Part shown: positions 43,674 to 52,081 of the stretch, in pieces
Numbering within the stretch: the first letter of the stretch is position 1
Layout of the letters: every line of letters starts with the position of its first letter
Made by a program: the position numbers and the translations under genes
The notes under the pieces: generated by a model
Databases searched by the model: none
Told to the model about the DNA's origin: nothing
Seen by the model: only the letters and a program-made list of their open reading frames with translations
Source: Chthonomonas sp. UBA2362
GTDB lineage: Bacteria > Armatimonadota > Fimbriimonadia > Fimbriimonadales > Fimbriimonadaceae
Reading direction: 5' to 3'
Assembly (NCBI GenBank): GCA_002344135.1
Contig: DDTO01000006.1
Span: forward strand, 432,021-496,020
DNA: 64,000 nucleotides

Positions 43674-44352
43674 GTCCCTGCCCTAGCTCGAAGCGATAGC
43701 GTCCGACCCATCGCCCATGCGAGCCACCCTGGACGATCCAGGTGTTCCCGAAGCGTGCCGGCTCTTCGAGGACCGTGTGCGAATGTCCGCCGAAGATCAT
43801 ATCGAGTTCCGGGCAAGCCTCGGCGAGTTCCATGTCGCGCCTGAAACCGATATGGGTGATCGCCACGAGCAGGTCGACCTCGCCTCGCAGCGGAGTCGCT
43901 GCCTTAGTGGCGGCAACGACGGGGTCGTCCCATAGGTAAGCAGAGGCGACCTTCGTTGCCATCGAGTCGGTGATGATCGGCACCATGGCGCCGACGACTC
44001 CGAGGCGCAGGCCGGCGAAATCGAGGACCTTAGAAGCGGGGAAGACGAGGCGGCCCGTGCCCCGCTCGCGGAGGTTGGCACAGACGATCGGGTGCCCGAG
44101 GCCCTCGAGCTTCGCGCGGAAGGCGGGCTCGAGCGGGTGGCTCTCCCGGTTACCCAGGGTGCCGATGTCGCATCCGGCATGGGCGAGCCGAGGCCATGCC
44201 AGGTCAGGTCGCAGGGGCACCGCAAGGTTGCCCGCCTTGATCGCGTCCCCGCTGTCGATAAGGAGGTCCGCCTTCGCCCGCAGCGAGCGCAAGCGCTCGG
44301 CGAGTTCATCGGTGAGGGAGCCATGCAGGTCGTTGGTGTGCAGAAAGACCAC
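43621..44352 (-). CDS. Metallophosphoesterase, 5'-nucleotidase-like
   Basis: 243 residues. Starts at GTG with VFLHTNDLHGSLTDEL, the first metal motif of UshA/5'-nucleotidase proteins. DSGDAIKAGN (usually GDxx), TLGNRESHPLEPAF (GNHE replaced by GNRE), VDLLVAITHIGFRRDMELAE and IFGGHSHTVLEEP (GHSH) follow. It has only the catalytic domain, without a signal peptide or the C-terminal nucleotide-binding domain. The GNHE to GNRE change removes a usual active-site His, so specificity may differ. It lies 10 bases after the adenosine deaminase gene, suggesting nucleotide or nucleoside salvage. Confidence 0.82.
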   Translation of the reverse strand: MVFLHTNDLHGSLTDELAERLRSLRAKADLLIDSGDAIKAGNLAVPLRPDLAWPRLAHAGCDIGTLGNRESHPLEPAFRAKLEGLGHPIVCANLRERGTGRLVFPASKVLDFAGLRLGVVGAMVPIITDSMATKVASAYLWDDPVVAATKAATPLRGEVDLLVAITHIGFRRDMELAEACPELDMIFGGHSHTVLEEPARFGNTWIVQGGSHGRWVGRYRFELGQGLIEAGLLPLKGDPAPDR

Positions 44353-44362
44353 GTTGGGCGCC

Positions 44363-45415
44363 TTAGAGCACGCTCCGGCGCTCGTCGATCGTGCCCGGCC
44401 AACGGAATGCGTGCCGAAACGCGGCTTGCCGGCACCGCTCCATTTGCGTGAAGTCGAGCACGCCGCTCGTCAGCAGTCGCTCGAACTCCAAGGGCAACCG
44501 CACGTTATGGAACGCCGAGTTATCGGTGCAGATGGCGATGTCGATCCCCATGTCGAAGCAATGCTGAAAGACTGGTTTGAGCTCGGAGTACGACCGGATC
44601 GTACCGGTCCGGAAGTAGGTGGTGGGGCAGACTTCCAGGCACTGCTTGCGTTTGGCGACCTGCGTCAGCAGCTTGGGCATGCGCAGGGGAATCTGGATGC
44701 CATGACCGATCCGATCGAGGTAGTCGAGCACCTCGGGGAAGCACGAATCGGGGGTCTCGAAGCAGTGCCCGGTGACTTTCAGCCCCTTCTCCTTCGCCAA
44801 TGCCAGGTTCTCGACGATATCGGGCAGATTTTCGCGGTACGCCTCGTCGGGACCGGCAATATCGACCGCGCAGACTTCCTTGGGCATTTCGGTGGCGAGT
44901 TCGACGATTGCCCCGTTGGTGGCCTTCGGGAGCCGGGTGTCCATGCAGAGAATCTGCGTAAAGACGATCGGAAACTGCTGGAACGCGGCCTGCGCCGCGA
45001 TAGCGACCGTCTGGACGATCCCCGCCATGTGGTCTCGCGACTCGTTGAGCGGCAGGCCGCGGGGGATCCGAAAGTAAGGGTTGTATCTCAGTTCCAGGTA
45101 AGAGATGTTCTCGAACGCGAATGCGCCCCGGAGCAAACGGTTGATGAAGTAGGCCATGCTCGCCTGCGACTGGAGCGGCTCGGTGACCTTGTGGGCTTCC
45201 AGATACTTCTCGAGCGTGTCGCAAGGCCGGGTGAGGCGTCGCTCGAACTTTTCGAAGGTCGGGTAGCGCCGCAGGTAGGTGGTCGCCAGGGAGTGCTGTT
45301 CCGGGTCGCTCCGGTCTTGCTTGCGTCGCTGAAGGTACGTGTAGAGAATCCGGGGAAGTACGGCGCCGCCAAGATGGAGGTGAAGTTCGGCGTAACTGCG
45401 GTCGGTGCTCGTCAT
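44363..45415 (-). CDS. Adenosine deaminase family protein
   Basis: 350 residues. Metal motif AELHLHLGG at residues 9-17, VTGHCFETPDS (TxHAGE position, with Cys-Phe instead of Ala-Gly), YLDRIGHGIQIP, CLEVCPTTYFRTGTI (usually ECPxSN) and IAICTDNSAFHNVRLPLEFE (final metal Asp). This is the TIM-barrel deaminase fold; the Cys in GHCFE makes the exact substrate uncertain, so adenosine or a modified adenine nucleoside is possible. TACGAT lies 12 bases before ATG 45415; GTG 45418 is an alternative start. Confidence 0.85.
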   Translation of the reverse strand: MTSTDRSYAELHLHLGGAVLPRILYTYLQRRKQDRSDPEQHSLATTYLRRYPTFEKFERRLTRPCDTLEKYLEAHKVTEPLQSQASMAYFINRLLRGAFAFENISYLELRYNPYFRIPRGLPLNESRDHMAGIVQTVAIAAQAAFQQFPIVFTQILCMDTRLPKATNGAIVELATEMPKEVCAVDIAGPDEAYRENLPDIVENLALAKEKGLKVTGHCFETPDSCFPEVLDYLDRIGHGIQIPLRMPKLLTQVAKRKQCLEVCPTTYFRTGTIRSYSELKPVFQHCFDMGIDIAICTDNSAFHNVRLPLEFERLLTSGVLDFTQMERCRQAAFRHAFRWPGTIDERRSVL

Positions 45416-45483
45416 CACGTGCTTGGAATCGTAGCACGACGCCGCCCGCCGTCTTCTATACTGGGTTCAAGGAGCCCAAAGGC

Positions 45484-45681
45484 ATGAAGGATCAATCGGT
45501 CAATCCCCTCACCAGAGCCGGAATCTGGATCACTGTCGTTTCCGCCGCACTCTGGGTCGGCGACCACGTGGTTCAAGCCGTCGTCGACTACATCCCATAC
45601 GCGGTCGGCTTCGGCATCCTGGTGATGGCGATCGGCCTGTGGCTCTCGGCGCGAAAGGCCCGCTCCCGCCCAAGTGAATAA
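45484..45681 (+). CDS. Small membrane protein (65 aa)
   Basis: Two hydrophobic helices (about residues 13-29 and 36-54) and an Arg/Ser-rich C-terminus, SARKARSRPSE. AAGGAG lies 9 bases before the ATG and TATACT (45457-45462) 21 bases before, giving a leadered promoter. Divergent from adenosine deaminase. No family recognised. Confidence 0.65.
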   Translation: MKDQSVNPLTRAGIWITVVSAALWVGDHVVQAVVDYIPYAVGFGILVMAIGLWLSARKARSRPSE

Positions 45682-45688
45682 GCCACCT

Positions 45689-45752
45689 CCCCCTCACTCT
45701 GGTGAGGGGGACCTGGCCGGGCGAAGCCCGTGCCTGAGGGGGAGTAATGAGA
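45689..45752. repeat. Dispersed hairpin repeat (family B), copy 1
   Basis: CCCCCTCAC, loop TCTG, GTGAGGGGG (45689-45710), then ACCTGGCCGGGCgaaGCCCGTGCCTGAGGGGGAG, written here in two parts as a second hairpin plus a G-rich end. The same element occurs inverted at 58535-58591 with about 90% identity by eye. Confidence 0.75.
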
Positions 45753-45806
45753 GTTCCCGATCACGCTGGAGCCGACACTTACAGGAGCTAGGCTTCGCAA
45801 GAAGAA

Positions 45807-45835
45807 GGTCTCCCCTCCAAGGAGGGGAGACCTTT
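45807..45835. terminator. Bidirectional terminator between convergent genes
   Basis: GGTCTCCCCTCC, loop AA, GGAGGGGAGACC: a 12-bp stem with TTT on the plus side and TTCTTC on the minus side. It lies between the small membrane protein gene and the dockerin gene. Confidence 0.7.
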
Positions 45836-45862
45836 GCCCCGTAGGCATAGTGGCAGAGAGAC

Positions 45863-46855
45863 TTAGTCTCCGACCATGCCGAAGTTGTTGCTGAGGATTG
45901 CGAAGTCTCCGATGTCGACTTCGTCGTCCCCGTTTAGATCGGCTTCGGCGTTCCAGTTCGGGTCGCCAGGTACAGAACCGAAAGCGGTCGAGAGCTGGGC
46001 GTAGTCTCCGATGTCGTTCTCGTTGTCGTCGTTGATGTCTCCGTTGGCGAGGCTGAAGTCGACGCCGACCGCGCCGGAGCCAGAGAAGACCACGCCACCT
46101 CGCTGGCGCCGCAGCCAGTGGCTTGCCTTGGCATAGACGTCATACGTGCCCGCGCCGAGGCTGGTGTTGACGCTGTACTGACCGACGTTGTCGAGCGTGG
46201 TGTTGTGCGTTTCCAGCGGAACCACGCCGCCGGCGGCGTAGATCTGGACCGTTACCGCGCGGCCGAGATACGGGCCCATCCAGTCTTCGAGGAAGACGCG
46301 TCCCGCAACCGACGCGGCTGCTGCCGGATCGTATTCCATGTCGTCGTTCATGATGAAGCCGCCCCACGGGTTGGTGGAGCGAATCTCGACCCGCGAAATC
46401 CCGGCAGCATGCTCCCAGCCGTTCCATGCCCAGCTGGCTTGGGGCGCGTTAACGGCCTGGGGGGCGCCGATTTGGTTGCCGTTGGTGTCGAAGAACGTCG
46501 CCGTCGCGCCAGGCACGTCGGCGTTGGTCCCGAAGTAGCCGCCGAACCGACGGGCGGGAACGATGAAGTTGTACACCTGATTCACGCCGGCGCCGCCCAT
46601 GAAGACTTGGCCGCCGTGGGGGAAGATCACGTTGAAGAACGACCATCCGCTCGTGATGTGGAGTCCTTGCCCACCCGTCAACGAGTCGACGGTCGCGGCG
46701 CCTCCGAAAACGATGAATTGGGGAACGAACGTTCCCCTCTGTTGGGTCTCATACCCGTCGGACTGAGCACCGGTAAACGGGCCGATCGTGTTGGGCTGGG
46801 CGAAAGCTCCAGCGACGACGGCAAAGAGGGTTAGTGCAGAAAACAGACGATACAT
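45863..46855 (-). CDS. Secreted protein with C-terminal type I dockerin
   Basis: 330 residues. Signal peptide MYRLFSALTLFAVVAGAFA. The middle region is beta-rich (for example RRFGGYFGTNADVPGATATF), with a carboxypeptidase-regulatory/Cna-B-like segment near 185-270 (VAGRVFLEDWMGPYLGRAVT, VGQYSVNTSLGAGTYDVYAK). The last 55 residues are a dockerin: two F-hand calcium loops, DINDDNENDIGDYAQLSTAF and DLNGDDEVDIGDFAILSNNF. Dockerins bind cohesins; outside clostridia, partners are often unknown. GGGAGTG lies 6 bases before the ATG. Confidence 0.82.
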   Translation of the reverse strand: MYRLFSALTLFAVVAGAFAQPNTIGPFTGAQSDGYETQQRGTFVPQFIVFGGAATVDSLTGGQGLHITSGWSFFNVIFPHGGQVFMGGAGVNQVYNFIVPARRFGGYFGTNADVPGATATFFDTNGNQIGAPQAVNAPQASWAWNGWEHAAGISRVEIRSTNPWGGFIMNDDMEYDPAAAASVAGRVFLEDWMGPYLGRAVTVQIYAAGGVVPLETHNTTLDNVGQYSVNTSLGAGTYDVYAKASHWLRRQRGGVVFSGSGAVGVDFSLANGDINDDNENDIGDYAQLSTAFGSVPGDPNWNAEADLNGDDEVDIGDFAILSNNFGMVGD

Positions 46856-47146
46856 TTGGTCACTCCCTTACCGGCCCCCAAATTGGACAGAGCCGGACAC
46901 CTACTAGTCTAGCCGCACTTCTTGCCGGCTACATACACGATGCCCCCCGATTTTTACTTGGTTACGGGTGCCTAGCCCCAGGACGCGGGCGTTTTCTTCC
47001 CCCTGCTGGACGGCTTTGTTTGGCTTCGGTCGCGGCGGGAGGACGGCCCGCCGGGGGAGATCCCTCCGCTCCGCTTCGCTCCGGTCGGGACGACAGGGGC
47101 TCCGCTTGGCTCCGTTCGGGATGACAAGCCCATCGCGCGTTGGGCT
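46856..47146. other. Intergenic stretch with two short tandem repeats
   Basis: No gene seen. At 47069-47130 two copies of about 31 bases stand in tandem (CTCCGCTTCGCTCCGGTCGG / CTCCGCTTGGCTCCGTTCGG, each followed by GA-C/T-GACA). The rest (46856-47000) is the 5' leader of the dockerin gene, GC-rich with possible stems such as GCCGGC; no known riboswitch could be recognised. Confidence 0.5.
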
Positions 47147-47878
47147 TTAGGGTTTCAATACGGCGTAGTGCACGCGGTCGCTCCGCTTGTGGGGGCGATC
47201 GAGGGTGTAACTATCGTAGCATCGGAGGTCGGTAAAGCCCGCATCGAACAGCATCCCCTCGATCTCCTCCGGACGATGTGCCCGCTGAACATGGGTCTCG
47301 ACGACCTTTTCGCCGTCTACCCAGAACTCCATCGCCACCTCGATGATCCGTGACGACCGGTCGTACTGTCCGACCCAGTTGTACTTCACCCTCGTTCGCG
47401 GTCGGGTGTCCTGCTGGTCGAACAGCCGCGCCTCGAATGCGTAGGCGGTGTTCAGGTCGAAGACGAACGAGCCACCCGGTTCGAGATGAGCGTAGACGCG
47501 CTCGACCGATTGGCGGAGCCGTGCCAAGTCGGTGATGTAATTGAGGCTGTCGAAGAAGGAGAAGGCCGCTTCGAAGCGTTCACCCAGGTCGACTTCCGCC
47601 GCATCGGCGACCTCGTATCGAATCTCCAACCCGGCCGCGCTCGCCTTGCGCCGAGCCTCCTGGATCATCGGCTCGCTGATGTCGAAGCCGGTCATCGCAT
47701 AGCCTTCCGATGAGAGCATTTCGGTAAGAGTGCCGGTTCCGCAGCACACGTCCAGCACCCGTGTCGGGCGGACTCCCTGCTGGGCGAGGAGCAGTTGGTA
47801 GTAACCCGCCCACATCCGGTACGGCACCCCTTGCATGAGGTCGTCGTAGAAAGGCGCGATCGGCCCGAAGCTGGGCAT
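47147..47878 (-). CDS. Class I SAM-dependent methyltransferase
   Basis: 243 residues. SAM-binding motif I is VLDVCCGTGTLTEMLSSEG, followed by MTGFDISEPMIQEARRKASA (motif II acidic end), IRYEVADAAEVDLGERFEAA and LEPGGSFVFDLNTAYAFEA (post-motif). It fits the Methyltransf_25/11 group acting on small molecules; the substrate cannot be told. TAATCT lies 6 bases before the ATG and no ribosome binding site is present. Confidence 0.88.
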   Translation of the reverse strand: MPSFGPIAPFYDDLMQGVPYRMWAGYYQLLLAQQGVRPTRVLDVCCGTGTLTEMLSSEGYAMTGFDISEPMIQEARRKASAAGLEIRYEVADAAEVDLGERFEAAFSFFDSLNYITDLARLRQSVERVYAHLEPGGSFVFDLNTAYAFEARLFDQQDTRPRTRVKYNWVGQYDRSSRIIEVAMEFWVDGEKVVETHVQRAHRPEEIEGMLFDAGFTDLRCYDSYTLDRPHKRSDRVHYAVLKP

Positions 47879-47884
47879 CGACTC

Positions 47885-47890
47885 AGATTA
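47885..47890 (-). promoter_or_regulatory. -10 box (TAATCT) of the methyltransferase gene
   Basis: TAATCT ends 6 bases before the ATG at 47878; leaderless pattern. Confidence 0.45.
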
Positions 47891-47897
47891 CCTTCGG

Positions 47898-48047
47898 CTA
47901 TCGAAGCGGTATGCGGGGGTGATGCCCGCGCCAAGCCCGTCTTGCCGACGGGGCGAGCGGTCCAAAGCCCGTTTCGCGCGATCGGGCCAGTCGGCTTCGA
48001 AGGTTCATTTTCAACGCCCGAAGCAGTTTCCGATCGTGCTTTCTCAT
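47898..48047 (-). CDS. Possible small basic protein (49 aa)
   Basis: Lies in the 327-base gap between the methyltransferase and SRAP genes. ATG 48047 is preceded by CTGGAGAGGAC, a good Shine-Dalgarno sequence, and a TATGAT -10 box lies at 48107-48112. The product starts MRKHDRKLLRALKMNLRSRL and contains about 30% Arg/Lys/His, ending RGHHPRIPLR. An earlier in-frame ATG at 48086 exists. No family recognised; the later part looks like random GC-rich coding, so the case rests on the expression signals. Confidence 0.35.
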   Translation of the reverse strand: MRKHDRKLLRALKMNLRSRLARSRETGFGPLAPSARRAWRGHHPRIPLR

Positions 48048-48205
48048 GTCCTCTCCAGATTGAATCGCGTCGAAGTCGAGACGCATGGCCGTTGGCCGAT
48101 TGCCTTATCATAGCAACCCCCCGACCCTCGGACGCTAGTTGGCTGCGGAATCCCGCATTGTTACGGGCCTGGATTTCGAAGAAGCGCTCGGCGGGCGAGG
48201 TCACC

Positions 48206-48859
48206 TTAGAGGACTTGGATGACGTCCTTGAATCTCGGGTTGCCCACCCGGGGGTCGACCGCGCGCAGAATCACTGCCTCGTCGTCGTAGGGTGTGAGCA
48301 GTGCGGTGAGTTCATCCAGCGGAGTCGAGCGGTCGAGCCACGCGTCGAACTGCTCCGGATCGAGAATGACCGGCATTCGATCGTGTATCTCGGCGACCGC
48401 GGCGTTCGCCTCCGTCGTAAGGATCGCACAGGTCCGCAGGACGAGATCGTCCTGCTTCCACCGATCCCAGATTCCGGCCAGAGCGAGAAGGCGGCCGTCC
48501 CTTCGGCCGATGGCGTAAGGCTGCTTGGTCTTTCCCTCGGTCTTCCATTCGTAGAAGGCGCTCGCCGCAATGAGGCACCGGCGGTGGGCGAACGGCTCGC
48601 GGAAGGCACGCTTCTCGGCCACCGTTTCAGACCGCGCGTTGATCATTCTTGGTCCCCCCGACGTGTCCTTGGCCCAAAACGGGACCAGGCCCCAGCGGAA
48701 CGTGCCGAAGACGCGCCGTCCATCCTTATCCAGCGCCACGGCGGGGGCGTCTTCGGTCGGGGCGATGTTGTAGTGTGGCTCCCAGTCGATCTCTTGGTCG
48801 AGATCGAAGAACGAAGCGATGGCCTGGCCGTCGGCGACAAGACTGAATCGGGCGCACAT
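48206..48859 (-). CDS. SRAP/HMCES-type abasic-site binding protein (YedK-like)
   Basis: Protects abasic sites in single-stranded DNA by forming a covalent link through its N-terminal Cys. Start ATG 48859 gives MCARFSL, so Cys2 becomes the N-terminus after Met removal; the upstream GTG (48868) would bury it and is rejected. Other active-site segments: PHYNIAPTEDAPAV (Asn), WGLVPFWA, MINARSETVAEKRAF, CLIAASAFYEWK (Glu) and EIHDRMPVIL (His). Length 217 is normal. It is divergent from the fucosidase gene with only 44 bases between. Confidence 0.93.
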   Translation of the reverse strand: MCARFSLVADGQAIASFFDLDQEIDWEPHYNIAPTEDAPAVALDKDGRRVFGTFRWGLVPFWAKDTSGGPRMINARSETVAEKRAFREPFAHRRCLIAASAFYEWKTEGKTKQPYAIGRRDGRLLALAGIWDRWKQDDLVLRTCAILTTEANAAVAEIHDRMPVILDPEQFDAWLDRSTPLDELTALLTPYDDEAVILRAVDPRVGNPRFKDVIQVL

Positions 48860-48892
48860 GGAACGCACTGTTTACCTAAGCGGACGCCGGAC

Positions 48893-48898
48893 CATACT
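48893..48898 (+). promoter_or_regulatory. -10 box (CATACT) of the GH29 gene
   Basis: CATACT ends 5 bases before the ATG at 48904, in the 44-base gap to the divergent SRAP gene. Leaderless pattern. Confidence 0.4.
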
Positions 48899-48903
48899 AG
48901 GCC

Positions 48904-51900
48904 ATGTTCGGCATGATCCTCGCCGCCCTCCTTGCGGAACAAGCCCCGTGCCCCCCGCAGCCGTCGCCAAGGCAACTCGCATGGCATCGGATGGAGACCT
49001 ACGCCTTCGTCCACTTCGGGCCTAACACTTTCACCGGCAAGGAATGGGGCGAAGGCAAAGAGGATCCGAATGTCTTCGCGCCCACCGAACTGGACTGCCG
49101 GCAGTGGGTGCGGGTGTTCAAGGAGGCCGGCCTCAAGGGCGTCATCATCACCGCCAAGCATCACGACGGCTTCTGCTTGTGGCCGAGCAAGCTCTCGCGC
49201 CACACGGTGGCCCAGAGCGCGTGGCGAGGTGGCAAGGGCGACGTCCTCCGCGACCTTTCGGTCGCCTGCCGCGAGGCCGGCTTGAAGCTCGGGGTTTACC
49301 TCTCTCCGTGGGACCGCAACCACCCCGACTACGGCACACCCGAGTACAACAAGGTCTTCGCCAAGATGCTGGAAGAGGTCCTCACCGGATACGGCCCGAT
49401 TTTCGAGGTTTGGTTCGATGGCGCGAACGGGGAGGGCCCGAACGGGAAGAAGCAGGTCTACGATTGGCCCCTTTTCATCGCGACGGTGCGCAAGCATCAG
49501 CCTAACGCGGTGATCTTTAGCGATGCCGGTCCCGACATCCGATGGGTCGGCAACGAGGCTGGGCACAGCGCGCCGACCTGCTGGGCGATGGTCGATGGCT
49601 CCCGCTACACCGTCGGCACGCCGCTCTACGCCGAACTGACCGAAGGTTCGCGACACGGGGACGTCTGGCGACCCGCCGAATGCGATGTCTCCATCCGCCC
49701 GGGCTGGTTCTGGAGGGAGAGCGAGAACGACAAGGTCAAGTCGCCCGAGCAGTTGGAGGACCTCTACTACCGCAGTGTCGGCCAGAACGCTGCCTTCCTG
49801 CTCAACGTCCCGCCCGACACGCGCGGCCTGATCCACGAGGAGGACGGCCGGGTTTTGAGGGAGTGGCGCCGCCGCCTCGATGCGACCTTCGCCAAGCCCC
49901 TCTCACCCGCGGTGAAGTGGCGGAAGCAGCAGGACACGTTCGAGGCGGAACTCCCCAAGGGGGTCCGCTTCGACCGCGTCGTGCTGCGCGAGCCCATCGC
50001 CAAAGGGCAGCGAGTCGCCAAGTTCCAGGTCCTCGCCGACGGCAAGCCGCTCGCAAGCGGTACGACGATCGGGTACAAGCGCATCCTGCGCGTGCCGCCG
50101 ACCACCGCCTCGCGAATCGAGATCGTTATCGAGGACTCCCGCGCGGAGCCGCTCCTCGAGCCCCTCGCCCTCTTTGCCTCACCGAACGCCATGAACCCGA
50201 ACCCCACCCTCGACGTCGATCAGGAGACCCAAGCCGACAAGGATAAGCGGATGGCTTGGTTCCGCGAAGCCCGCTTCGGCATGTTTATCCATTGGGGGCT
50301 TTACGCCATTCCCGCCGGGGTCTGGAACGGCAAGAACGTGCCTGGCGCCGCCGAGTGGATTCTCTACTCTGCCCAGATCAAGGTGGAGGACTACGAGCCG
50401 CTCCTCGGCCGATTCAACCCGGTGAAGTTCGACGCCAAGGAGTGGGTCCGCATCGCCAAGGACGCGGGGATGAAGTACCTCGTGATCACCAGCAAGCACC
50501 ACGACGGCTTCGGACTCTGGGACTCGAAACTCACCGAATGGGATGTCATGGGAACCCCGTTCAAGCGCGACATTCTCAAGGAACTCGCCGCTGCCTGCGA
50601 GGAGGCCGGAGTCCGCCTCTGCTTCTACCACTCCATCATGGACTGGCACCACCCCGACTACCTCCCACGCCGCACATGGGACCCCAGGCCGGCGATCCAG
50701 CCCGACTTCGAGCGCTATGTGGCCTATATGAAGGGCCAACTGAAGGAACTCCTCAGCGGCTACGGCGACATCGGAATCCTCTGGTTCGATGGCGAGTGGG
50801 AGGCAACCTGGGTCCACGAACGCGGCAAGGACCTCTACCGCTACGTCCGCTCGCTCCAGCCCAGCATCATCGTGAACAATCGCGTCGACAAGGGACGGGG
50901 CGGTATGGGGGGCATGAGTGACGCGGGCTTCTACGGGGACTACGGCACGCCAGAACAGGAGATCCCGCCCGGCGGCTTGCCCGGCGTGGATTGGGAATCT
51001 TGCATGACGATGAACGAAACCTGGGGCTTCCACCAGAACGACCACGCTTGGAAGTCCTCCGAGACGCTCGTCAAGAACCTTGTCGACTGTGCATCCAAGG
51101 GCGGCAACTATCTGCTCAACGTCGGGCCCACCGCGCTGGGCGAGATTCCTCCGCCCAGCGTCGAGCGCCTCGCCGAAGTGGGGAAGTGGATGCGCAGTTA
51201 CGGGTCGGCCATCTACGGCACCCAGGCCGGGCCATTCTCGCGCCCGCTCTCGTGGGGGCGCGCGACGCAGGTTCCGGGGCGACTCAACCTGTTCATCTTC
51301 GAAGCCGGTCTTTCGCGCCTCGTCCTGCCTGGCCTCGAGGGCAAGCTGACGAAGGCCTACCCGCTCAGCGAGCCGATGAAATCTCTGGCGATCGAGAAGA
51401 CCGACGAGGGGTACGCCATCGATCTCGGAACCTGGAAGCCCGAGGGCATGGTGCCCGTCGTCGTCGTCGAGGTCGCTGGGGCCCTGAAGGCCGAGCCGCT
51501 CCCGATCCGCCCCGATGCGACCGGCGTTGTCACCTTAGAGGCGTCCGATGCCACCCCTCACGGCTCGGCGCGCTACGAATCCGACAAGCGATGCATCGGC
51601 TATTGGACCGACGCCGCCGCCTGGGTCGGCTGGGATTTCCGCGACGCTAAACCCGGGCGCTACAGCGTGCTCGCCGAGATCGCCTGCGATCCGGAGTCGG
51701 GGGGCGCAGAGGTGGTCTTCGAGATCGGCGGCAAGCCTCTGACTCACACTGTTGCCGCGACGAAAGGCTGGAGCGATTTCGTGCAAGTCGATTTGGGCGA
51801 AGTCGAGATTGCAGGAGGCCGGACCTCGGTCCAGGTGCGGGCGAAGACAAAGCCGAAGCTGGCGGTCATGAACCTGCGCCGCGTGGTGCTGCGGCCTATG

Positions 51901-51906
51901 AAATAG
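48904..51906 (+). CDS. Double GH29 alpha-L-fucosidase fusion protein
   Basis: 1000 residues containing two complete GH29 TIM barrels. Barrel 1 (about 25-335) has FVHFGPNTFTGKEWGEG, ITAKHHDGFCLWPSK and FEVWFDGANGEG, with likely nucleophile Asp172. A short beta module (about 345-425) follows. Barrel 2 (about 440-770) has FGMFIHWGLYAIPAGVW, ITSKHHDGFGLWDSK and GILWFDGEWEATW, with likely nucleophile Asp629. A C-terminal beta region (about 790-1000) contains a galactose-binding-like domain (SARYESDKRCIGYWTDAA, WVGWDFRDAKPGRYSVLAE). A short hydrophobic start (MFGMILAALLA) may be an export signal. The barrels differ enough to represent different GH29 subfamilies, suggesting two fucosyl linkages. Confidence 0.9.
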   Translation: MFGMILAALLAEQAPCPPQPSPRQLAWHRMETYAFVHFGPNTFTGKEWGEGKEDPNVFAPTELDCRQWVRVFKEAGLKGVIITAKHHDGFCLWPSKLSRHTVAQSAWRGGKGDVLRDLSVACREAGLKLGVYLSPWDRNHPDYGTPEYNKVFAKMLEEVLTGYGPIFEVWFDGANGEGPNGKKQVYDWPLFIATVRKHQPNAVIFSDAGPDIRWVGNEAGHSAPTCWAMVDGSRYTVGTPLYAELTEGSRHGDVWRPAECDVSIRPGWFWRESENDKVKSPEQLEDLYYRSVGQNAAFLLNVPPDTRGLIHEEDGRVLREWRRRLDATFAKPLSPAVKWRKQQDTFEAELPKGVRFDRVVLREPIAKGQRVAKFQVLADGKPLASGTTIGYKRILRVPPTTASRIEIVIEDSRAEPLLEPLALFASPNAMNPNPTLDVDQETQADKDKRMAWFREARFGMFIHWGLYAIPAGVWNGKNVPGAAEWILYSAQIKVEDYEPLLGRFNPVKFDAKEWVRIAKDAGMKYLVITSKHHDGFGLWDSKLTEWDVMGTPFKRDILKELAAACEEAGVRLCFYHSIMDWHHPDYLPRRTWDPRPAIQPDFERYVAYMKGQLKELLSGYGDIGILWFDGEWEATWVHERGKDLYRYVRSLQPSIIVNNRVDKGRGGMGGMSDAGFYGDYGTPEQEIPPGGLPGVDWESCMTMNETWGFHQNDHAWKSSETLVKNLVDCASKGGNYLLNVGPTALGEIPPPSVERLAEVGKWMRSYGSAIYGTQAGPFSRPLSWGRATQVPGRLNLFIFEAGLSRLVLPGLEGKLTKAYPLSEPMKSLAIEKTDEGYAIDLGTWKPEGMVPVVVVEVAGALKAEPLPIRPDATGVVTLEASDATPHGSARYESDKRCIGYWTDAAAWVGWDFRDAKPGRYSVLAEIACDPESGGAEVVFEIGGKPLTHTVAATKGWSDFVQVDLGEVEIAGGRTSVQVRAKTKPKLAVMNLRRVVLRPMK

Positions 51907-51921
51907 GCGAAGGCAGCCGGC

Positions 51922-52063
51922 GGGCTGGGTCGGGCCCCCAGTGGGCCGTCTTCCTCCTACAAGAGCCATCCGCGGGCTACCCGCGATGGGGAGGTAGCCG
52001 TGGGCTGGTTTGTGTCCCCGGCGGGCCGTCTTCCCGCGGCAGGAGCCCTGGGCTGTCCCCGCG
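51922..52063. repeat. Two diverged copies of hairpin repeat family A
   Basis: GGGCCGTCTTCCTCCTAC-aagagccat-CCGCGGGCTAC (51942-51980) and GCGGGCCGTCTTCCCGCGG-CAGGAGCC (52021-52048) match the core of the 20.8-kb array. They sit between the fucosidase stop and the uvrD promoter. Confidence 0.75.
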
Positions 52064-52064
52064 T

Positions 52065-52070
52065 CATAAT
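52065..52070 (+). promoter_or_regulatory. -10 box (CATAAT) of uvrD
   Basis: CATAAT ends 11 bases before the ATG at 52082, directly after the family A repeats. No ribosome binding site is evident. Confidence 0.45.
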
Positions 52071-52081
52071 CCGAGCCAGAG

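Noticed and set aside
46856..46990. Riboswitch before the dockerin gene
   Set aside because: Some stems are possible, but no conserved core of a known class (c-di-GMP, cobalamin, SAM) could be matched.
48860..48868. GTG start adding three residues to the SRAP protein
   Set aside because: SRAP activity needs Cys at position 2; the extension would abolish it.
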